The translations under genes and the position numbers were made by a program. Shown here one piece after another: positions 9,226 to 19,429 of a DNA stretch of 64,000 bases. The notes below the pieces were generated by a model, which saw only the letters and a program-made list of their open reading frames with translations, had not been told where the DNA came from and did not search any database. This DNA is from CAVQEK01 sp963711495 (GTDB taxonomy: Bacteria; Bacteroidota; Bacteroidia; Cytophagales; Cyclobacteriaceae): NCBI GenBank assembly GCA_963711495.1, contig CAVQEK010000013.1:434001-498000 (forward strand). Direction: 5' to 3'. How positions within the stretch are numbered: position 1 is the stretch's first letter; every line of letters begins with the position of its first letter.

Positions 9226-12200
9226 AAATGGTCACTATCAACAATTTCCTGCCCGGTAGCTGAAAAAATTTGCCAGCTTCTTACCGTTTTATTAATCATT
9301 AAAACCCGGCTACTCTGGGAAAGATAACTGGATCCATAATAGAATTCTACTTTCTCGATATGACCGTCCTGATGGTTCACCAAAGCATATTGCGCGTTTG
9401 GCGGCACTTCAACCAATTGGATATTCATTTTGAGGGGTTCAAAAACTTTTAATGCTGCATTGTTCTGACCAGCAATGAGCAGAAGATGGTCTTTTCGCTT
9501 TAACCCTGCCAATGCTGTGCCATCGCCGGGAACATTAAATCCCGTTATTGTATGAGCGATTTCATTGAAGTTACCTTCACCATCACCGGCAAGAAAATAC
9601 CCAAAAGATGCATCATATCTTCCTATAAACAGCTCTGTCCCAAAATCATTGCCCACCGCCAGCACATCGAGATTTCCATCTGCATTAAAATCACCGGAAA
9701 CCATACCATACATCGGAGCAATCTGGGCCTTAATTGGCAGGGTCTTTAATTCGAATTTTCCATTGCCCTTATTCTCGACGTAACAGCTTTGTAATTGACT
9801 GGCTTGTAAAATTTGAGCTCCCCGCATTTGCTCCGGGGTAAAAATACTATCAGCCGTGGCCCGGGCATAGTATTCATATTTGGTGAATTTCTTTCTCAGA
9901 AAATTCATTTGCCGCAAAATATCATCCAACATATTCACAGGATACAATACCATTTTGCCGTTTTCATTTTTTCGGTAGTCGAACAATACTACATCATAAC
10001 TGCCATTTTTATCAAAGTCGTTGGCATATGCCGTGGCCGGATATTCGGAAGTGGCTTTATTAAAAGAGTTCAAACCCAAATTTCCAGCCATATAATCCAG
10101 GTCACCGTCCTGGTCGAAGTCCCCGGAAACCAGGCTATTCCACCAACCGGAATAAGTTTGTAGTCCGGTGTCATTTAGTTCGGTGAATTTTCCCCGGTGA
10201 TTTTGAAGAATCGTCAGCGGCATCCACGCTCCGGAGATCAAAAGATCGATCCATCCATCATTGTCAACATCAGTCCATAAGGCATCGGTGACCAATCCTA
10301 AATCCAGCAACCGGGGTGCAATCTCAGCAGTTACATCGCGAAATCGCGGATGACCTTTTTCACTTTCATTCAACAATAATCGGCTCGTGACCGGCTTGGG
10401 ATATTCACGAGGAACCACTCTTCCGCCGACAAACAGATCGAGATAACCATCATGATCGAAATCTGCGGCCTTTACAGCCAATCCGCTTTCTGTAAATTCC
10501 GGAAGCGCATTTGGTTCAAACCGGAAATTCCCTTTGCCATCATTCACATACAATCTGTCCTGATAAAGGTGAGCCCCTGGCGGAAATTCATAACCTCCCG
10601 AAACGACATACAGATCTAAGTCGCCATCATTATCAGCATCAAAAAGTAAACTGCCCAGCTCTTCATTTTGCATCAAGCTATCAATATCGGTCAATGGATG
10701 TGGGAAAAATACACCCTTTCCATTTTGCAAAAAAAACTGCCCGCTATTTCCATTGGAACCTGATACATAAAAGTCTTCCAGCTTATCTCCATTCACATCT
10801 CCGACAGCAATGCCCGGACCGTATTGAGAAAATTTGTGGGGCAATGTGTTCTGATATACATAATCCACGAAATCCTTTTCATGATGCGTATAATGAATGC
10901 CTGTGTTGTCGTGGATTTCCTGGAATATGGGTTCAACTTTTGGTCTTAGTTGCTGAACCAATGTGCCGGGAGAAGCTTCTTTTGCATTTTTTATGTCAAT
11001 GATCAATTTATTGTCAGCGGTTATATTCTTCAAAACCTGATATTTACCTCCCAACCAATAGACCTGAATGGAGTCAATTTTTACCTGTTTACCCAAACCA
11101 AAGTGCAGATCACTGGACACGCTGGAAAGATATCCTCTGCAGGTAGCATGATCTTCGTATTGGACTTTTCCCGAATCATAGTTTAAGATCACCTTTGCGC
11201 CCAAACCATTTAGGTTTCCCTGATTGCCTTTCAGCGATATTTCCAGAAAATGACTTTCTATGGGTTTTCCTTTCTGAATCAACTGGTTTTCGTAAATAAA
11301 TGCCGGATCATCGATGTTATTGACCACGTAATCCAGGTCACCATCATTATCAAGATCGACAAATGCGGCCCCATTGGAAAATGATACATAATTCAAACCC
11401 CAATCGTTCGTCACATTTTCGAATGTTAAGTTTCCATTATTTCGAAATGCATAATTATGGAGTTTCACTTCCGGAATCATTTCCAATAACATTGCTGATG
11501 ATGCCACGCCAAGTACCCTGATCCTGTAATTGAGAAAATCATGATCGGTGATATCCATTGGAAAACCATTGGTAATGAATAAGTCGCGGAAACCGTCATT
11601 GTCAAAATCTACCAGTAATGGACTCCAACTCCAATCAGTCCCGCTTACGCCTGCCAAATATGATATTTCACTGAAATCCGGGTGCGTACTATCTTGTGGA
11701 TAGCCGTTGTTGAGTTGCAAAGTGTTCCGTGCATACTGGTAATTATATCCATATTTTTCATTGTTGACATAGGTCTGATAATTGTTGGACATCATCATCA
11801 TTTTTTGTCTTTTATTATCTTCCGGCATCATTTCCAGGGCGAAAAAATCCGGCAGCTCGTCATTGTTGATGTCGGCAATATCCTGTCCCATAGCTGAGTG
11901 ACTGGTATGTTTGAAATAATCGTTGGTGTGATCGGTGAACGTGCCGTCGTGATTATTTATGTACAACAAATCGTTGGTTACAAAATCATTCGTGGCGTAA
12001 ATATCCTCCCATCCGTCTTGATTGACATCGACGATCGACAGACCTAATCCATAACCCTCCTTTAAAATTCCGGCTTCCCGGGATACATTGGTAAAGGTGC
12101 CATTCCCATTATTCTTATACAATCTGTCTGTACTGGGGTCCGATCCGTCAGTTAGTTTTGGCCGATACCGATTCGGACGTCGGACCCATCTGTTGGTTAA

Positions 12201-12764
12201 GATATACAGATCAAGGTCACCGTCATTGTCATAATCAAAAAATGCTGCCTGGGTGGAAGACCCTTTATCATCAATACCCATTGGATACGCCATATCAGTA
12301 AATGTCGGGATTCCGTCGGCATTCGGTCCATTATTAATAAACATCATATTGGCTTTTGCTGCATCAGAAGTATAGGTGGTAGCGCAAACATAAATGTCGG
12401 GTAAGCCGTCTTGATTGATATCTACTACACACACTCCGGAGGACCACCTGGTTGGAGCTTCAATGCCTGCTATTTCAGATATATCCAGAAACTTAAAATC
12501 ACCTTTATTTAAATAGAGTTTGTTGGGCACCATATTGCCTGAAAAAAAGAGATCTTGTAATCCATCGTTATTGAAATCACCGATCCCCACGCCCGCACCG
12601 TTGAATACATATTCAAAATCGAGAATGTTCATTGAATCATTTTGTGTGATGGTATTCGCAAAATTCACCTGAGAATGATCGGATGGAATTAACTTGAATA
12701 GTGTCTTTTTCCCAGTACACGAAATCACAAAAACCAATAACAACAGCACATATCGGTGTTTCAT
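9219..12764 (-). CDS. CRTAC1-type FG-GAP/VCBS repeat lipoprotein with ASPIC/UnbV domain
   Basis: A 1181-residue secreted lipoprotein: MKHRYVLLLLVFVISCTGKK with lipobox VISC. Two blocks of FG-GAP repeats flank an ASPIC/UnbV domain at about residues 500-610. I count roughly fourteen calcium-binding type loops of the form DxNxDGxxDxx (for example DFNNDGLQDLFF, DYDNDGDLDLYI, DVNQDGWEDIYA, DVDNDGWIDLLI, DFDQDGDLDYMA). Such proteins fold as beta-propellers and in Bacteroidota are commonly encoded behind SusC/SusD pairs, where they are thought to act on the cell surface in binding or processing of large substrates; the exact role is not established. The ATG at 12764 is preferred over the upstream in-frame start at 12779 because it gives a clean signal peptide. 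It is last in the SusC-SusD cluster. Confidence 0.92.
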   Translation of the reverse strand: MKHRYVLLLLVFVISCTGKKTLFKLIPSDHSQVNFANTITQNDSMNILDFEYVFNGAGVGIGDFNNDGLQDLFFSGNMVPNKLYLNKGDFKFLDISEIAGIEAPTRWSSGVCVVDINQDGLPDIYVCATTYTSDAAKANMMFINNGPNADGIPTFTDMAYPMGIDDKGSSTQAAFFDYDNDGDLDLYILTNRWVRRPNRYRPKLTDGSDPSTDRLYKNNGNGTFTNVSREAGILKEGYGLGLSIVDVNQDGWEDIYATNDFVTNDLLYINNHDGTFTDHTNDYFKHTSHSAMGQDIADINNDELPDFFALEMMPEDNKRQKMMMMSNNYQTYVNNEKYGYNYQYARNTLQLNNGYPQDSTHPDFSEISYLAGVSGTDWSWSPLLVDFDNDGFRDLFITNGFPMDITDHDFLNYRIRVLGVASSAMLLEMIPEVKLHNYAFRNNGNLTFENVTNDWGLNYVSFSNGAAFVDLDNDGDLDYVVNNIDDPAFIYENQLIQKGKPIESHFLEISLKGNQGNLNGLGAKVILNYDSGKVQYEDHATCRGYLSSVSSDLHFGLGKQVKIDSIQVYWLGGKYQVLKNITADNKLIIDIKNAKEASPGTLVQQLRPKVEPIFQEIHDNTGIHYTHHEKDFVDYVYQNTLPHKFSQYGPGIAVGDVNGDKLEDFYVSGSNGNSGQFFLQNGKGVFFPHPLTDIDSLMQNEELGSLLFDADNDGDLDLYVVSGGYEFPPGAHLYQDRLYVNDGKGNFRFEPNALPEFTESGLAVKAADFDHDGYLDLFVGGRVVPREYPKPVTSRLLLNESEKGHPRFRDVTAEIAPRLLDLGLVTDALWTDVDNDGWIDLLISGAWMPLTILQNHRGKFTELNDTGLQTYSGWWNSLVSGDFDQDGDLDYMAGNLGLNSFNKATSEYPATAYANDFDKNGSYDVVLFDYRKNENGKMVLYPVNMLDDILRQMNFLRKKFTKYEYYARATADSIFTPEQMRGAQILQASQLQSCYVENKGNGKFELKTLPIKAQIAPMYGMVSGDFNADGNLDVLAVGNDFGTELFIGRYDASFGYFLAGDGEGNFNEIAHTITGFNVPGDGTALAGLKRKDHLLLIAGQNNAALKVFEPLKMNIQLVEVPPNAQYALVNHQDGHIEKVEFYYGSSYLSQSSRVLMINKTVRSWQIFSATGQEIVDSDHLN

Positions 12765-12798
12765 ACTAAAAACTAACATGAGAATTTAAAGAAAAGAA

Positions 12799-12828
12799 AA
12801 AGGCAAGAATATCACTATCCTTGCCTTT
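12799..12828 (-). terminator. Hairpin between susD-like and FG-GAP genes (terminator or attenuator)
   Basis: AAAGGCAAG at 12799-12807 and CTTGCCTTT at 12820-12828 form a perfect 9-bp stem with a 12-nt loop. Read on the minus strand the stem is followed by TTCTTTTCTTT. It lies 22 bp after the SusD stop and 34 bp before the FG-GAP start, so it would end or reduce transcription before the last gene of the cluster. Confidence 0.7.
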
Positions 12829-12850
12829 ATAAATAATTTTTCTATGCTAA

Positions 12851-14575
12851 TTAATACCCGGGATTCTGTTGTAATACATCCGTTCCTAACAAATCGATTT
12901 CATCCTGTGGAATCGGGAGATTATCATTCTTCGGTGAAGTATAGGTAGCTCCAATATATGGAGAAGCCGGTATGTTTTGTCTTGCATTCGATAAAAACGC
13001 ATTGATCACTGTCGGTGCGACGCCCCAGCGTTTAACATCATATAAACGCTGACCTTCCATACCCAGTTCCAATTTTCTTTCAAAATGTACAACCGTTCTG
13101 GCGGCGTCCTTATCACTCCATACGGCATCATAGGTACCAATTTGATAATTGGCTGCCGGATCACCATTTTCATCCTTTACAAAATCATCCGGATTTGCTG
13201 CCCGGATCCGCACCATATTTACATAGGCACGCGCCTGCTCTAAGCTACCCACTTCAACTTCACATTCTGCCGCCATCAGCAGGACATCTGCGAAGCGGAT
13301 GATTGGAATATTCAATGCTGTATAACCAGGTGTCCAGGAACTTCCATCTACATAGGTCGCTTGATCCGCCTTTTTGTATACCCATTTTATTGGCGCATAT
13401 GGACCAGCATAACTTTGATCCCTTATCCATTTATTACCCGGATGAGGTCCCCAATCCAGGTAAGGAATTCCTCTCCGACCTACGGTATGGTCTAATCGCG
13501 GATCTATAGGGCCGGCATCAGGCGTGAATGGATCATCAGAGGACACACCCATATCAGTCTTTAACGCATTGGCACTGGCGTTATAGGAACCATCCAAAAG
13601 TGGTAGCCCATTGGCATCAACCCGGTAAGAATTCACCAGATCAAAGCTTGGCTGGAAAAATCCACAGCATCCTGCGGGTCCGCCATTATAGGGGAAATTC
13701 AACACCAGGTCAGGGTTTGCATTGTTGATCGTTCCTGTTCCTGCAGCGGCTTGAGTAGCAAACACAATTTCTTTGTTGTTATCGTTTGCCGGATCGAAAA
13801 GTCCCGTGAACTTATCCAATAATCCGTATTTTAAACCACCAGTAGTAACCCCTTTATCAATAACCAAATCAAATAATGTTTTTGCGTCACTAAATTTTTG
13901 TTGATAAAGGTATGCCTTGGCCAGGTAAGCTGCGGCTGCCCACTTATTGGCTCTCCCGACTTCAGTTTGCGTTTCAGGTAAATTTTGATAAGCAAATTGA
14001 AAATCAGATTCGATGTATGACCACAGATCTTTGTCATTTGGGATTTTTTCAATACCATCCCAGGTTTCGTCAATGTAAGGTGTGTTGTTAAAATTTTTCT
14101 TGAGTTCAAAATAATAATGCGCCCTCAAGAATTTGGTCTCTGCTTCTATCCTGGTTTTAACATCTTCCGGTACATTTTCCTGGGCCATGGCAAGAAGTTT
14201 CAGCGTATTATTAGCCCTGGCAACACCTTCATAACTTCGTTCATACTTTTCCTTCACTGTTCCATTGGTAGTCTGCGGATTATAGGACATAATTTCATTG
14301 ACCTGTCCCTGATCACCGGCATTACTGCCTTTGGTGGCGTCGCCTCCCAAAATGCTTCCCCAAAACCAGTTGGTGGAAGAATCATAAAAGTCGCCACTGC
14401 GACCTAATAACATGCTATATGTGCCGATCAGGGAACCCTCCAAGCCGGCTCTGGAGGTAAGCTGTGTTTCATCGAGGGAGGCAGTTGGGAGTATTTCCAG
14501 AAATTTTTCCTTACACCCTACTGTAAGTCCTACCATGAAAACCAGCACTATCGAAATTATTTTAACTATTTTCAT
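12851..14575 (-). CDS. RagB/SusD-family nutrient-uptake outer-membrane lipoprotein
   Basis: A 574-residue lipoprotein with signal MKIVKIISIVLVFMVGLTVGC and a mature start KEKFLEILPTASL, typical of SusD proteins (the LxxxPxxxxs opening). The N-terminal TPR-like part includes ARANNTLKLLAMAQ and AETKFLRAHYYFELKKNF, the classic ExxFLRAxxYFxL signature, and the end shows LPIPQDEIDLLGTDVLQQNPGY, the usual C-terminal IPxxEI..NPGY. SusD sits on the cell surface and closes over the SusC barrel to pass oligomeric substrates. The start of this gene is 63 bp after the SusC stop. The substrate could be a glycan or a peptide; no glycoside hydrolase lies next to the cluster to decide. Confidence 0.96.
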   Translation of the reverse strand: MKIVKIISIVLVFMVGLTVGCKEKFLEILPTASLDETQLTSRAGLEGSLIGTYSMLLGRSGDFYDSSTNWFWGSILGGDATKGSNAGDQGQVNEIMSYNPQTTNGTVKEKYERSYEGVARANNTLKLLAMAQENVPEDVKTRIEAETKFLRAHYYFELKKNFNNTPYIDETWDGIEKIPNDKDLWSYIESDFQFAYQNLPETQTEVGRANKWAAAAYLAKAYLYQQKFSDAKTLFDLVIDKGVTTGGLKYGLLDKFTGLFDPANDNNKEIVFATQAAAGTGTINNANPDLVLNFPYNGGPAGCCGFFQPSFDLVNSYRVDANGLPLLDGSYNASANALKTDMGVSSDDPFTPDAGPIDPRLDHTVGRRGIPYLDWGPHPGNKWIRDQSYAGPYAPIKWVYKKADQATYVDGSSWTPGYTALNIPIIRFADVLLMAAECEVEVGSLEQARAYVNMVRIRAANPDDFVKDENGDPAANYQIGTYDAVWSDKDAARTVVHFERKLELGMEGQRLYDVKRWGVAPTVINAFLSNARQNIPASPYIGATYTSPKNDNLPIPQDEIDLLGTDVLQQNPGY

Positions 14576-14638
14576 TTTCTTTGAATTTGTTATTCTTTAA
14601 AACTGTCAAATTTTCTTTCCTATAAGTGGAAATGATCA

Positions 14639-17600
14639 TTAAAAGGCCAAATTGACGCCGAATGTAAAGCTTCTGGTGATGGGATAATTACCAATATCAA
14701 TTCCAAAAGTAGTATCAACAGCACCACCAACACTCGGATCGAGTCCTTCGTATTTCGTGATGGTAAAAATGTTGTTCGCACTGGCAAAAATACGCAGTTT
14801 CTGTATCTTCATCCTATCCAGGTTGATTTGTGGAATATTGTACGCCAAAGTGATACTTTGCATTCTGAAATACGAACCATCTTCGACATACCATGAATTG
14901 GCAGCGGCATTGGTACTAAAGTTGGATACATTTTCAAAAATGGGAACATCGCCACCAGGATTTTCCGGTGTCCAGGAATCCTTCACCCTTTCATTGATGG
15001 AGGCCCCGGCAAATGAAGGATAGAAATAGCTAAACCATTTGGATTGGTTCCAGATCTTGTTACCCAATGACATATATGAATAAATCTCAAGCTCGAAATT
15101 GCTGTAATTCAATTTGATCGTCAATCCGCCGGTGAATTTCGGTACAGGACTTCCAAGATAGGTGCGGTCATTGGTGTCAATTAAACCGTCAGGTACGCCA
15201 TCCGGACCACTGATATCGGCATAGCGAAAACGTCCAACACCCTGGGCAGGATTCTCTGAATCGGCATCTTCAGTTTTGATAACACCAGCCTGGGTAGGCG
15301 CCGCGTCAATTTCTGCCTGGCTTTGGAATAATCCAAGCACCTTATATCCATAAAAAGCCGATAGGGAATGACCTACTTCATTGCGAATGGGGTTAATTCC
15401 ACGGTAACTTGGGTTTACCGTATTGAGGTAATCAAGGCCGGGTATGAGGGAAACAATCTCATTGTGTAAAAATCCTCCATTGAGTGTAACCTGGTATCCC
15501 AATTTGTTAACATTGCCTTCTGTCATTATTTCAAGGTCCACTCCTTTATTCACCATTTTACCTACATTTTGAGAAGGTACAGCGGCGTAAATACCATTTT
15601 CAACCGTCTGGGGAACCTGGAATAATAAATCCTCTGTATTCTTTTGCCAAACGTCTAAAATGACATCGAGCCGGCCTTCAAAAAAGGTCCCATCGAATCC
15701 GATATTTTCCGTGATGGCTTTTTCCCATTTGGCAAAAGGATTGCCAATTCTCGATCTGTAAAAACCTTCCACCGCGCTCGAATTAGAACCGGTAATATCA
15801 TAAGAAGAGGCGTCCACCGAAGTGGCATACAGACTATATTGATTATTTGGGTCAACATTGCGCGAATTACCCATAATGCCATATCCACCGCGGATCTTCA
15901 ATTCATCAATGAAAGTCAGACTGGACATAAAGGGCTCATCCGATATTCTCCATCCTACAGAAACGGCTGGGAAATTACCATATTTGTTTTCTGATCCAAA
16001 ACTGGACGAACCATCATGTCTTAACACGAAAGACAAAAGATACTTATCATTATAAGAATACTTTAATTGACCAAAATAAGAAGCGTAATTAGTGCCTTTG
16101 TAATAACTGCTGTTCACAACCCTGGTACTGGAGGGCAATGTGCTCATGGTAATAAAATTGGGGTCCTCGGAGAAGGGGTTTAACCCTGATGCACCCATAT
16201 TCCGGCCAGCGCCGGTATTCAGGGCTTCCTGACCTAACATTACATCCAAGGCATGGTTCCCGAAATTCTTTTTGTAATCCAGCGTGTTGGTGAGTACCCA
16301 GCCAAAATTAAATCCCCCACCTTCAGCATATCCGAATGCCGAATTATTTTCAGCATTTTCATAAGAATGTCGTGTATAACCCCAGCTATAATAAGAAGTA
16401 AAATCACCACCTAGACTGGTTCGCCATACCAAATCTTTAACAGGTTCCACTTCAACAAAGACATTCCCAAAGCCACTGGCGCCGAATCCCCGGTCATTTT
16501 GTTGACCGTCCAATGCTGCCACTGGATTGGCTGGATTGTTGAAACCCTGTGCTGCCGTACCGGCATAACCTCCAAATTCGTCATATACCGGAATAATAGT
16601 AGGCATTCTTGATGCGGAAAGGATCACATTTTCATCCTGTGATGAACCGGATCCGCCGCTTCCGCCAAGCAACAAGCGTACCTGACGATAAGTGCCCTGC
16701 AAATTTTCACCAATCCTTACTTTATCATTAAGAATGCTGAATTCAGAGTTGGCCCTGAAAGTATATCTTTTAAATTTCTGATGAATTAAAATACCGTCCT
16801 GGTCCTGAGCCCCCAGTCCAAAATAATACCTGCTGTTCTCTCCGCCTCCTGATAATCCGATGGTATGTCGTGTCATCGGCGCTACCCGGGTAATGGCTCC
16901 ATACCAATCTGTTCCTTCTTTATTGGCCGCCACCACCTGATAAATATCGCCGGCATCGAAATCCACATTGTATTTTAATTTTTCGGCCGCTAAATCAATC
17001 GGGCCCATTACGCCTGGTGTTCCACCAACATTGATATAATCCGGTATTACCGGTTGTGAACCAGAGCCGAATTGTTTATGATCATAACCAGGATCGGTCT
17101 TATTCTGCATGGCTGTATTATCGAACATCTTCCAGGTCCATGTTGCAAAATCCGTAGGATTCATCATTTTTTGTCCATGCCCGGGATCAGTAAAACCTAC
17201 CAGACCATCGTAGGTCACTTTCATGTTCCTGGTTCCTTTTTTACCTTGTCTTGTGGTATACACGATAACCCCATTGGCAGCGCGGGAACCATAAATAGAA
17301 GCAGCGGCGGCATCTTTTAACACCGTAGTGGTTTCAATGTCATCGGGATTGAGAAATTCTGTGTTGTCAACAGGAACCCCATCAACAATGTAGAGCGGTT
17401 CATTACCACCGAAAGCCCCGAAACCTCGAACGCGAACCTGGCTGGTAGTACCGGGTTGACCGTTGGTGACTACTGTAACACCGGCTACCCGGCCTTGCAA
17501 CTGTTGTTCAACGTTACCGGATGGCACAACGGTGAGGTCTTTTGGCTTGACCGTAGAAACAGATCCGGTAGTTTCCCTTTTAGTATCCACCGAATAACCA

Positions 17601-17938
17601 GTCACGACAATTTCCTGCAACGCGGTTACATCGGGGGTAAGCACCATATTGATGGTGGACTGATTACCCACAGTCACCTTTTCCGCCACATAACCGATGG
17701 AGGAAAATACCAAAATTGCTTCTGGTCCAGGCACCTCGAGACTGTAATTGCCACTCATATCAGTGACAGTTCCCTGACTTGTACCCTGTAAAATTACATT
17801 AACACCTGGCAAAGGGCCCTCATCGGTAGAAGTCACCTTTCCGGTAACTGTCATTTGTTGTGCGAAGGCGCCATATATGCCCAAGAAGAGAATAAAAAGC
17901 AGCAATTTGCTACTTTTCTTCAAAGTAGAAGTACGCAT
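14639..17938 (-). CDS. SusC/RagA-family TonB-linked outer-membrane transporter
   Basis: A 1099-residue outer-membrane protein. After a signal peptide (LLLFILFLGIYGAFAQQ) comes a carboxypeptidase-regulatory-like domain (VTGKVTSTDEGPLPGVNVIL, to about residue 105), a TonB-box region (ALQEIVVTGYSVDTKRETTG) and the plug with the SusC signatures QQLQGRVAGV and VRVRGFGAFGGNEPLYIVDG. The rest is a 22-strand barrel ending in FTFGVNLAF with a terminal phenylalanine, as required by the Bam machinery. It imports a large substrate with its SusD partner in a TonB-dependent manner. It is the first gene of a three-gene cluster; a 260-bp AT-rich region lies upstream. No sigma/anti-sigma pair is adjacent, so its control is unclear. 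Confidence 0.96.
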   Translation of the reverse strand: MRTSTLKKSSKLLLFILFLGIYGAFAQQMTVTGKVTSTDEGPLPGVNVILQGTSQGTVTDMSGNYSLEVPGPEAILVFSSIGYVAEKVTVGNQSTINMVLTPDVTALQEIVVTGYSVDTKRETTGSVSTVKPKDLTVVPSGNVEQQLQGRVAGVTVVTNGQPGTTSQVRVRGFGAFGGNEPLYIVDGVPVDNTEFLNPDDIETTTVLKDAAAASIYGSRAANGVIVYTTRQGKKGTRNMKVTYDGLVGFTDPGHGQKMMNPTDFATWTWKMFDNTAMQNKTDPGYDHKQFGSGSQPVIPDYINVGGTPGVMGPIDLAAEKLKYNVDFDAGDIYQVVAANKEGTDWYGAITRVAPMTRHTIGLSGGGENSRYYFGLGAQDQDGILIHQKFKRYTFRANSEFSILNDKVRIGENLQGTYRQVRLLLGGSGGSGSSQDENVILSASRMPTIIPVYDEFGGYAGTAAQGFNNPANPVAALDGQQNDRGFGASGFGNVFVEVEPVKDLVWRTSLGGDFTSYYSWGYTRHSYENAENNSAFGYAEGGGFNFGWVLTNTLDYKKNFGNHALDVMLGQEALNTGAGRNMGASGLNPFSEDPNFITMSTLPSSTRVVNSSYYKGTNYASYFGQLKYSYNDKYLLSFVLRHDGSSSFGSENKYGNFPAVSVGWRISDEPFMSSLTFIDELKIRGGYGIMGNSRNVDPNNQYSLYATSVDASSYDITGSNSSAVEGFYRSRIGNPFAKWEKAITENIGFDGTFFEGRLDVILDVWQKNTEDLLFQVPQTVENGIYAAVPSQNVGKMVNKGVDLEIMTEGNVNKLGYQVTLNGGFLHNEIVSLIPGLDYLNTVNPSYRGINPIRNEVGHSLSAFYGYKVLGLFQSQAEIDAAPTQAGVIKTEDADSENPAQGVGRFRYADISGPDGVPDGLIDTNDRTYLGSPVPKFTGGLTIKLNYSNFELEIYSYMSLGNKIWNQSKWFSYFYPSFAGASINERVKDSWTPENPGGDVPIFENVSNFSTNAAANSWYVEDGSYFRMQSITLAYNIPQINLDRMKIQKLRIFASANNIFTITKYEGLDPSVGGAVDTTFGIDIGNYPITRSFTFGVNLAF

Positions 17939-18198
17939 AAAAACTTAAATTTGGGTTTGACAATAATAATTAATATATATTCACTAAATTCTTTGACATA
18001 TAAAATTCCTTCATGAATTTCATAATCAAATAATTCTATATCTTATATCTATTAAAAAATTTTCATCGTTCATACAACATTAATCAGATTTTTTCAAATG
18101 ATCAAATAGAATATGGAAAAGATTTGATCGAAATGTCGGCATCATTTATTCACATTTTTTAAACAGTGTGTTAATAATGTTAAGTTTTCATTACTATT

Positions 18199-18696
18199 TT
18201 AGGATATCAATTGCTTGTAGATCTCGTAATTCTCCTGATCAAAACACACAAATACAATGTCCATTTCCGGGTGCCCTTCTATGAATGTTTTTGCCACATC
18301 CATAGCTATTTCTGCTGCTCTCTTTTTTGGAAATCCATAAACTCCCGTACTAATATTGGGGAAAAGAATACGGTATAAATTGGCCTTAAATGCCAGATCC
18401 AGCGTATTTTGATACGCGTTTGTTAAAAGTGCTTCTTCATTGTCTTTCCCTCCATTCCAAACGGGCCCAACAGTATGAATCACCTTCTTTGCCGGCAGTT
18501 TACCTGCCGTGGTTATGACCGCTTCCCCGGTTGGACATGAACCAATGGCACGACATTCTTCCATGATGGATGGTCCTCCTGCCCGATGGATGGCCCCATC
18601 AACACCGCCACCTCCCCGTAAATGTTTATTTGCAGCGTTAACGACAACATCTGTTTGGATTTTTGTAATATCTCTCTGAACAACTGAAATTCCCAT
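18199..18696 (-). CDS. Macro-domain protein (O-acetyl-ADP-ribose deacetylase type)
   Basis: A 165-residue single macro domain. The ADP-ribose-binding loops are clear: VVNAANKHLRGGGGVDGAIHRAGG near residues 20-45 and ISTGVYGFPKKRAAEIA near 120-136. These match the MacroD/YmdB branch, which removes ADP-ribose or acetyl groups from ADP-ribosylated targets or O-acetyl-ADP-ribose in the cytoplasm. It is encoded 58 bp downstream of the phosphatase gene and on the same strand, so it may be co-transcribed with the phosphatase and proC. The function is a family-level inference. Confidence 0.92.
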   Translation of the reverse strand: MGISVVQRDITKIQTDVVVNAANKHLRGGGGVDGAIHRAGGPSIMEECRAIGSCPTGEAVITTAGKLPAKKVIHTVGPVWNGGKDNEEALLTNAYQNTLDLAFKANLYRILFPNISTGVYGFPKKRAAEIAMDVAKTFIEGHPEMDIVFVCFDQENYEIYKQLIS

Positions 18697-18754
18697 GTTA
18701 TTATTCTCTTAAAGCTTTATGCGTTTTGAGTTTAATGAAATTACAATTTCATGC

Positions 18755-19429
18755 TTATTTGTCACAATTCTTAATAGCATACAATTGCCAATTGACCATA
18801 TCCAATGCAACCAAATGGGACATACCGGCATAATCGTAAACACAACCACCATCAATGCCATAGGCAATTCTATTCTGCGTTTCAAATTCAACCAATATCT
18901 CATCGAATGGTGTAGGTACATGGCCGTGAATAATCGGCCCCATTCCATTTTTACATTCGCGGTCATAAATATCACGAATACTGATCATGGCATAATCATC
19001 GTGGAGGAAATCCCTTCGTGAAAAGTTAAAGCCCGCATGCACCAAATAAAAATGATCGGTTTTAATATACAGACCAAGACGCTGAAAAAACTCGAGATAT
19101 TTCAAGGGTATTTGCTCCGGTGTTTCAACTTCAAAACTTTGAAGTGTTGTGTCTCCGCCTTTCATCAAAAATTCATCAAATCTTGATGAGAAGCGAAGTG
19201 CATCGATCAAATATTGTTCGTGATTACCTTTGAGGCAATGGACCTGATAATTTAAATGTTCCAGATCAAAAATATAATCGATAACCCCCCTGGAGTCCGG
19301 GCCTTTATTGATGTAATCTCCCAATAAAAACAGTTCATCATCCATTTGTAGCTGCACAATATCTTCCACGAGTTTCCTGAAAGTCCTGGCGCAACCATGC
19401 ATGTCACTGATGACGATTTTTCTATTCAA
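18755..19429 (-). CDS. Calcineurin-like serine/threonine protein phosphatase (PrpA/ApaH type)
   Basis: A 224-residue metallophosphoesterase. The PPP motifs are all visible: ISDMHGC (GDxHG-type, residues 7-12), LLGDYINKGPDSRGVIDYI (GDxxDRG, here with YINKGPDSRG) and LKGNHEQYL (GNHE), followed by VHAGF and a late IIHGHVPTPF. It probably hydrolyses phosphoprotein or dinucleotide polyphosphates using two metals. Its start overlaps the end of proC by 8 bp, so the two are translationally coupled, and the macro-domain gene follows. The first histidine is preceded by DM rather than DI or DL, a minor variation. Confidence 0.9.
   Translation of the reverse strand: MNRKIVISDMHGCARTFRKLVEDIVQLQMDDELFLLGDYINKGPDSRGVIDYIFDLEHLNYQVHCLKGNHEQYLIDALRFSSRFDEFLMKGGDTTLQSFEVETPEQIPLKYLEFFQRLGLYIKTDHFYLVHAGFNFSRRDFLHDDYAMISIRDIYDRECKNGMGPIIHGHVPTPFDEILVEFETQNRIAYGIDGGCVYDYAGMSHLVALDMVNWQLYAIKNCDK

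Noticed and set aside
9813..10163. Plus-strand open frames inside the FG-GAP gene
   Set aside because: Antisense shadows of a repeated minus-strand gene; no signal of their own.
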